From NCBI GenBank assembly GCA_022578965.1, contig MU400800.1, forward strand, positions 1 through 39,937: DNA of 39,937 nucleotides. Direction: 5' to 3'. Shown in pieces: positions 34,951-39,937 of the stretch. The translations under genes were made by a program, and so were the position numbers. The notes under the pieces were generated by a model. The model saw nothing but the letters and a program-made list of their open reading frames with translations, ran no database searches and was not told the DNA's origin. Source of the stretch: Xylaria sp. FL1777. Lineage: Eukaryota; Ascomycota; Sordariomycetes; Xylariales; Xylariaceae. The stretch's first letter is position 1, and each line of letters begins with the position of its first letter.

Positions 34951-37727
34951 TATTATTTGCTTTTGTATTTTTAACTTATATTAAAATTTCTAACTTGCTT
35001 GCATTTTTTACTAAATTATAAAACATAGCAAAAGCATATATACGCTTAAATATTATTAAAAATTGCTTTTATTATATATATATGCTTTTAATTATTATAT
35101 TTTTTATTTTTAAAGAAATTACTAGTACTGCAAATTAACTAAAAATAAAAGCATTCTTTTTTAAAAGTTTTGCAGAGCTAACATTTAATACTAAGGCATA
35201 CAAGCAACTAGCATAAAAAATAGCAGACTTTAAAAAAAAAGCAAAAAAAAAAGAAAATAAGCATGTATATATAAACCTAACTGCTAATTATAAAAAGCTT
35301 TTTTTTAAGAACTAACGGCTTTTTAAAAATAGCTTTAAAAAAAAGCTAGTAATTATTAAAAATTTAAAGTATAAAAAATATTTAGCTTGCTAGCTTTTTT
35401 TATAGATTAAAAAACTAAATGTAAAAAATGTTTAGCTAAAAAACATACTGCTTTTTTTAGTTAATGTTTTTTTAAAGTTTGTTTTAAAGTTTTATTTTAT
35501 ACAAAAAAAAATAACCTTTATAAGAAGTTTGTTTTTTAGAAACCTAAAAAAAAGAAAAAAAGTAGTACTAAAAAAGCACTTTAGCTATACGTTTTTTAAA
35601 AATAGCAAAACTTGCTAAAACTTATTTTTAAACTTAGTTTAATAAATATAAAAAAAAGCAATATATTTAATACACAAAAAGTATTATAATAAAAAAACAT
35701 TAAAATATTAGTAGTTTATATTATATGTAATTTTAATAGAAGTTTTTTATACTTTTAACTTATTGCTTAATAAAAAAGCGCTTAATTTTTAAAAAAAAGC
35801 TTTTATAGTATACTTTATTACATAAAACTGCTTAATAAACGTAAATAAAACGTTATTTTATATACTTAAACTAAAAACTAAATATTTAAAGGCATTTTTA
35901 CAAGCTGCAAACTAAATGTTAGGATTTATAGTTATAAAAAGTCTTATAATGTTAATATAATACTTATTTAAAATTAAAAAACACTGCAAAAATAACAATT
36001 TCTGTTTTAATAAGTTTAACGTTATGTTTATAAAAAATCTAATAGTTTTAGCAATAAAGCTAAAACTACATAAAAAATAAAGACCTGCAGTACAAAAACT
36101 AAATATTTAGCAGTTATTGTTTATAAAATTCTTAAAAAAACTACTATTAAAAAAAGCTTTAAATAATCATTAAAAAAATAATAACATAAAATATTTTAAT
36201 AAACTAAAGCTTTATAATAAATAAAAGCTAGCTTATTGTTTTTTGCTAAGTAAAGTTCTAAAAACAATATATAAAAATAATAAAAAGTAGTAGCTAAAAA
36301 CTTTTTTTTTAAAACAATAAACAGCTATTAAAAAAACTTATTAGTATAAATAAAAGTATTTAAATTACTAAAAAAGGCTTGCTATTTATAGCTACTATAA
36401 AAACTTTTACAAAATAAATACTACAAAATAGAAAATTAAAGCTATTTATATTATAAATATCCTTATAAAGCTAAACGCTAAAAAATAGCTAAATAAGCAC
36501 AAAATAAAAGCTTTGTTAAACATATTGCTTTAGCTATATATAAATAAAAAAGCTAAAGCTTTAAAAATAAGTATTAAACCTAAGTATAGCTAGTTTATAA
36601 AAAATCTTTTTATAAACTAGTAAAACGCAAAATAAGCTATAATAATTGCTGTAATTCTTTAAATAAAATATCTTATAATAAAATATTGCTTAAACAATTA
36701 TTAAATTATTATTTTTATTAATACTGTTTTAAAAGTAGCATATATTTTAAACTTTAAATATATTATTAATAAAAATAACAAACAAGTTTTTTAAAAATTA
36801 CAAAAGTATTAAATAATAAAGCATTTTAATATAAGGGTTATATTAAGCCATTTTATACTTTTTTGCTTTTATTAGCGCAATAACTATATATGCAAGTTTA
36901 TTAAAGCCTTATATTTATACTATATATTTTACAACCTAATAAGCCAGTATTTAAAAAAGGGTATTAATAATTAAAAAAGTTATAAATAGCTTATTTAATT
37001 TTTAAAAGCAAACCTTAAAAAGCACTTTAGCTTTAAGTTGCAAAAAAATCTGCGTTTATTGCTTTTAATAAGCACTAAGCTTTATTATTTCCTAAAAAAA
37101 CTAAAGGCAACTTTTTTTAGATCTAATAAATTAGCTTTTTTATTATTAAGCGCTAAAAATATATAAAATAAAAAAAAAACGCTAAAAAAAAAACTAAAAG
37201 TTAATTGTTTTGTTTTTTTAGTGCTTTTTACCTTAAAGCGTAAAAAGAGTTCCTAGTAAAAAAAACTAATAATTATACTAAAAAAGTTATATTACAAGCA
37301 ATATAAAAACGTTTTAGCAGTACAAAGTTATTTTGCTATAAAAATTCTTATAAATATTCTTTTTTTTAAGTATAGTAAGCTAAGTATAAAACCTAGCTAA
37401 GCTTAATAGTTTAAAAAAAAAAAAATATAAACTTTTTATAAGCACTTTTACAAAAAAAACGCTAAGCACTTTTAAAAGTTTTTGCTTATATATTTAAATA
37501 CGTAAAAAAGCTAAAACTAGTTTTAATAAAGCTATAATACTTTTATAAGCGCTAAAGCTTAAGCTACTTTTAAACGTAGCAAAAAAAATAAAAAAAAACT
37601 TATAAAACTAAATAAGCAAAGGAAAATAATATTAACTCTATTTAAAAAACGCTAATAAAAATAAAAAACTATATAATTATAAGTATTAAAATAAACTAAA
37701 AGCAGCTATATTTTAATAAAGAAAAAT
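34951..37727 (+). other. Unassigned A-rich block in B before its 3' LTR
   Basis: The skew returns to A-rich on the plus strand near 35.1 kb and stays so to the 3' LTR. Translation through stops gives Lys-rich text without a motif I know. The purine run AAAGAAAAA at 37718-37726, just before the LTR, suits a polypurine tract for plus-strand synthesis. Confidence 0.4.
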
Positions 37728-38031
37728 TAAAGTAAAGTAAAATAGCTAAATAAACTAACTAGCTAGTTAAAGTAAGTTTAAGCTAAGTTATATAGTAAAA
37801 ATAAAAGTATAAGTATTATGCTAAATTTTAAAGTATAAACTTAATAAACACGCAGAAAAAAATGAAAATTAACTATAGTTGCTTTATTTATATTATTAAA
37901 TAGCCTTTTAATTAATCGTTTAATTTTCCAATTTATATATAGCTTAATTGCTTAAATGTATAAGTTATAACTTATTTTCTTGCAATTAAAGTAGTATAGT
38001 AAATTTTGCACGATCGCACTGCTTTATTTTA
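37728..38031 (+). repeat. 3' LTR of element B (304 bp)
   Basis: It has the same length and ends as 23053-23356. It is followed by GTAC (38032-38035), the right target duplication, and then the remaining 112 bp of the C2 LTR. Confidence 0.9.
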
Positions 38032-38035
38032 GTAC

Positions 38036-38147
38036 AAACCTTTTTTTCTTTTAAACATATAAAATATAAATAGCTTATAATATAAAAATTATTATATTTT
38101 GTTTTAATATATATATATTAAACGTATAATTATATAAAGCTTATTTA
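38036..38147 (+). repeat. C2 5' LTR, second segment
   Basis: It continues the copia LTR after element B, in inverse to 22463-22574 of C1, and ends GCTTATTTA at the LTR boundary. Confidence 0.88.
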
Positions 38148-39206
38148 ATACTAATTAATAGTTATATTTGTATTTTTAATTTATTTATAACAAACTATAA
38201 ATTAACTAAAGTAATAATAAAGTTATATAATATATTTTTATTTTAACTTATTAACAAAAGATTTGTTTTTTGTATTATGCTTGTTTTTTTTTTAACGTAT
38301 AAATATATTGTTTAGTTTACTTTTTTTAATTAGCTAAAGTAAATATATATAAAAAAAAAAAAGAGAAAATTTAATTTATTTACGTATAAAAACTAAACTT
38401 TTAACTTGTTTATTAGTACTAAAAACAAAATAAAGAAAATAGTAAGTAACTTTACTACTTTTTTAACTATATTGCTATATAAACACTAAGCAATATATTA
38501 ATTATATTGCTATATAAAAGCAAAATAGCAACTTATATAATTTAAATATAAAATTAAATATATTATATAATTTAGTTACATTTATTATGTTTTAAGAAAA
38601 TAAATAACTGCTTATAATGCTTTTAAAATTAAGGCTAGTTATTTTTACGTATAAAGATTTAGCTAAAAACGTTTTAATAAACGTACAATAAATAAATGCT
38701 TAAATTAATTTTAAAATATAAAGCTAAAAAATTAATTTTAGCTATGCAATTAAAATTAAGCTAAATATTAAGCTAGCATTTTATTATGCTAATTATTTAT
38801 ATTTTTGTGAACTATTAGACTACTTTTAAGAAAGGTTTACTAAGATTTTTAAAAAATAAACAGAAAATTATTTCCAGGAAATTTATTAAGGCATATAAAG
38901 CGCTTTGTTTAAAAACTTTAAGTTAAAAAAAATTTATTTAACATTAAAAATAACTATAATTTAAAAGCTTATAAAAATAGCTTATAAAAACTTTATAATT
39001 AAAAAATTAAAAGAACTACTAAATATTTATTATATAATAACTATTTAATTATTAGCAATATTTTTAATATTAAGCTAATAGCTAAATATTTTTTTGTATA
39101 ATAGTTAAAACTTTTTAAACTATTTATATACTAAATTATTTTTTAAAGACTTAAGTTTTAACGTATAATTTTAAACGTAATAATATAAATACTAATTGCA
39201 ATTAAT
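38148..39206 (+). pseudogene. C2 leader and start of copia gag region, degenerate
   Basis: This is inverse-homologous to the C1 5' internal region, including uninterrupted sequence across the site where element A sits in C1. The coding strand is plus. By position it holds the leader, the primer binding site and the first part of gag, but I recognised no protein motif. The match with C1 ends at ATTAAT (39201-39206). Confidence 0.6.
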
Positions 39207-39725
39207 TATAACGGACTTATTATACATTAATATAACAGGTTTGCTTTTAGGGTCTTAATTTGTAGGTAATAATAGGATTTTTAACAATAGTTCGTTAAGG
39301 AGGTTTTTGGGGTACTTTTACTACTATGCATTAATAAAGATCTTAAAGGATTTTAAAAGTAATAAATATATTAGTGCTTAGCAGTTATAAAGAAATTAAT
39401 AACTAAAAAACTAAAAACTAAATAAATAACTAAATATAAAAAATGCATAATTATATAAACAAAAAAAATAATAGTAATAATTTATAAACATTATTTCTTT
39501 TAATAAATTTAATGCTATATTGTTTTAAGTTTAAAGCTTAATAAACTTAACGCTTAAATTTATTAAGTTTAAAGCTTAATAAATTTAATGCTTAAGTTTG
39601 TTAAGTTTATGCATTAAACCTTTATAGTAATTTAAATATATATTTTTTTAACAAATAAAACTTCTTTTATGTATGCTTTTTTTATATTTAGCTTTTAACT
39701 AGCCTAATTAACCTATTTTGTAATA
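39207..39725 (-). repeat. 3' LTR of a second family-D element, D2 (519 bp)
   Basis: It is equal in length to 6128-6646 and in the same orientation. Its left edge abuts C2 exactly; its right edge is followed by an A/G-rich tract on the minus strand and by a minus-strand pol tail. It is therefore the 3' LTR of an element extending beyond the right edge. The first 110 bp keep more G and C than the D1 copy. The 38-bp tandem array is at 39500-39610. Confidence 0.82.
39500..39610. repeat. 38-bp tandem repeats in D2 LTR
   Basis: Three copies of the TTAATAAA-TTTAA-GCTTAA unit correspond to those at 6422-6533, with transitions between the copies. Confidence 0.72.
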
Positions 39726-39878
39726 TTATTTTCTTTTTTTTATAATTGTTGTTTTAATAATTCTGTATTTCTTTTTTCGTAAGTTTTCTTTTTTTATTTT
39801 TTGTTTTTTGTTTTTTGTGCTTATTATGTCTAGTAAGGTTTCTAAAAAACCTTGCTTATTGCATTTTAAACAAAAGGC
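39726..39878 (-). pseudogene. 3' end of D2 pol, 50-codon open stretch ending at the LTR
   Basis: On the complement, 39878-39726 is open for 50 codons and reads GFLETLLDIISTKNKKQ then a basic Lys/Arg/Tyr tail, with its TAA directly next to the LTR. A basic tail at this position is consistent with the end of a gypsy Pol running up to the LTR. The stop could be a RIP-mutated Trp, in which case the original frame entered the LTR. It is too short to have start signals and is a remnant, not an independent gene. Confidence 0.5.
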
Positions 39879-39937
39879 TTAATAAAACTTTGCTTTGCTT
39901 TTTTTTATTAAACTAAAATTAATTAAAATAGCTTTAT
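39879..39937 (-). other. Upstream part of D2 pol tail, window edge
   Basis: The same coding strand continues with stops to the end of the window. Nothing further can be identified. Confidence 0.35.

Larger units (their letters stand above)
23053..38031 (+). mobile_element. Large Ty3/gypsy element B (14,979 bp), plus strand, nested in C2 LTR
   Basis: Direct 304-bp repeats at 23053-23356 and 37728-38031 bound the element. The flanks are ATAC (23049-23052) and GTAC (38032-38035), a 4-bp duplication with one G/A difference, and removal restores a 284-bp copia LTR. Plus-strand translation recovers a gag zinc knuckle, RT, RNase H and integrase in gypsy order. At almost 15 kb it is about twice a normal gypsy element: 3 kb between gag and RT and 5.4 kb after integrase are unassigned and may be extra genes or further nested insertions. 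Confidence 0.9.
22881..39206 (+). mobile_element. Ty1/copia element C2 (5' part), plus strand, interrupted by B and cut by D2
   Basis: This is an inverted second copy of the C1 family. Its 5' LTR is split as 22881-23052 (172 bp) and 38036-38147 (112 bp) by element B; the sum is exactly the 284 bp of the C1 LTRs. Its leader and first coding part (38148-39206, 1,059 bp) match the inverse of C1 22393-22462 plus 12696-13682 (1,057 bp). Homology stops at 39206, where an LTR of family D starts, so I infer that D2 inserted here and the rest of C2 lies beyond it. Confidence 0.85.

Noticed and set aside
38032..38036. A 5-bp target duplication for element B
   Set aside because: TATAC and GTACA do not match. 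The 4-bp reading restores the 284-bp copia LTR exactly.
6128..39725. The two 519-bp D LTRs as the ends of one 33.6 kb element
   Set aside because: Gag and RT lie outside (left of) the first LTR, and a pol tail lies outside (right of) the second. The second LTR also directly abuts copia sequence, so two separate copies fit better.
39835..39853. AAGGTTT...AAACCTT hairpin as a terminator
   Set aside because: It lies within the open pol tail of D2, this is not a bacterial context, and a short stem in such AT-rich DNA is weak evidence.
1..39937. AT-rich mitochondrial or Plasmodium-like genome, or phage DNA
   Set aside because: There are no mitochondrial genes, tRNAs or intact ORFs. The decayed LTR retrotransposons with transition-only divergence fit RIP in a filamentous ascomycete instead.

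Overview
The window is an AT-saturated block of dead transposable elements. It has no intact protein gene, tRNA, rRNA or CRISPR array that I can support. The damage pattern is that of repeat-induced point mutation (RIP), so the source is most likely a filamentous ascomycete and the window part of an AT-rich isochore. Paired LTRs differ almost only by C/T and G/A transitions, Trp codons have become TAA or TAG, and the catalytic Asp-Asp codons of the reverse transcriptases have become Asn-Asn. Reading through the stops recovers conserved domains of three Ty3/gypsy families and one Ty1/copia family. Assignments come from motif recognition by eye; no database search was possible.

Layout. (1) 1-6646: the 5' half of a minus-strand Ty3/gypsy element of family D. 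It has its 5' LTR at 6128-6646, gag at about 4.7-5.5 kb and the RT at 1-876, and is cut by the window edge. An unidentified 2.2 kb stretch of opposite strand character (1821-4028) interrupts it. (2) 6665-22746: a minus-strand Ty1/copia element, C1, with 284-bp LTRs and a perfect ATTAT target duplication. (3) 13683-22387: a plus-strand Ty3/gypsy chromovirus, A, nested inside C1, with 207-bp LTRs and a CTTTG/CTTTA duplication. (4) 22752-22880: a short spacer. (5) 22881-39206: a second copia copy, C2, plus strand. Its 5' LTR is split by element B. (6) 23053-38031: B, a 14,979-bp plus-strand Ty3/gypsy element with 304-bp LTRs and a 4-bp duplication (ATAC/GTAC). It has a gag zinc knuckle, RT, RNase H and integrase, then about 5.4 kb that I could not assign. 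(7) 39207-39937: the 3' LTR and pol tail of a second minus-strand family-D element that sits in C2 and runs off the right edge.

Insertion order follows from the nesting. A came after C1; B and D2 came after C2; C1 and C2 came after, or independently of, the sequence flanking D1. Removing B restores the C2 LTR to exactly 284 bp, and removing A restores a C1 leader that aligns with C2. Features worth follow-up are the unassigned parts of B, the 2.2 kb insert in D1, the 5' sequence context of surviving cytosines, and the clustering of later insertions at the promoter-proximal ends of the copia copies.
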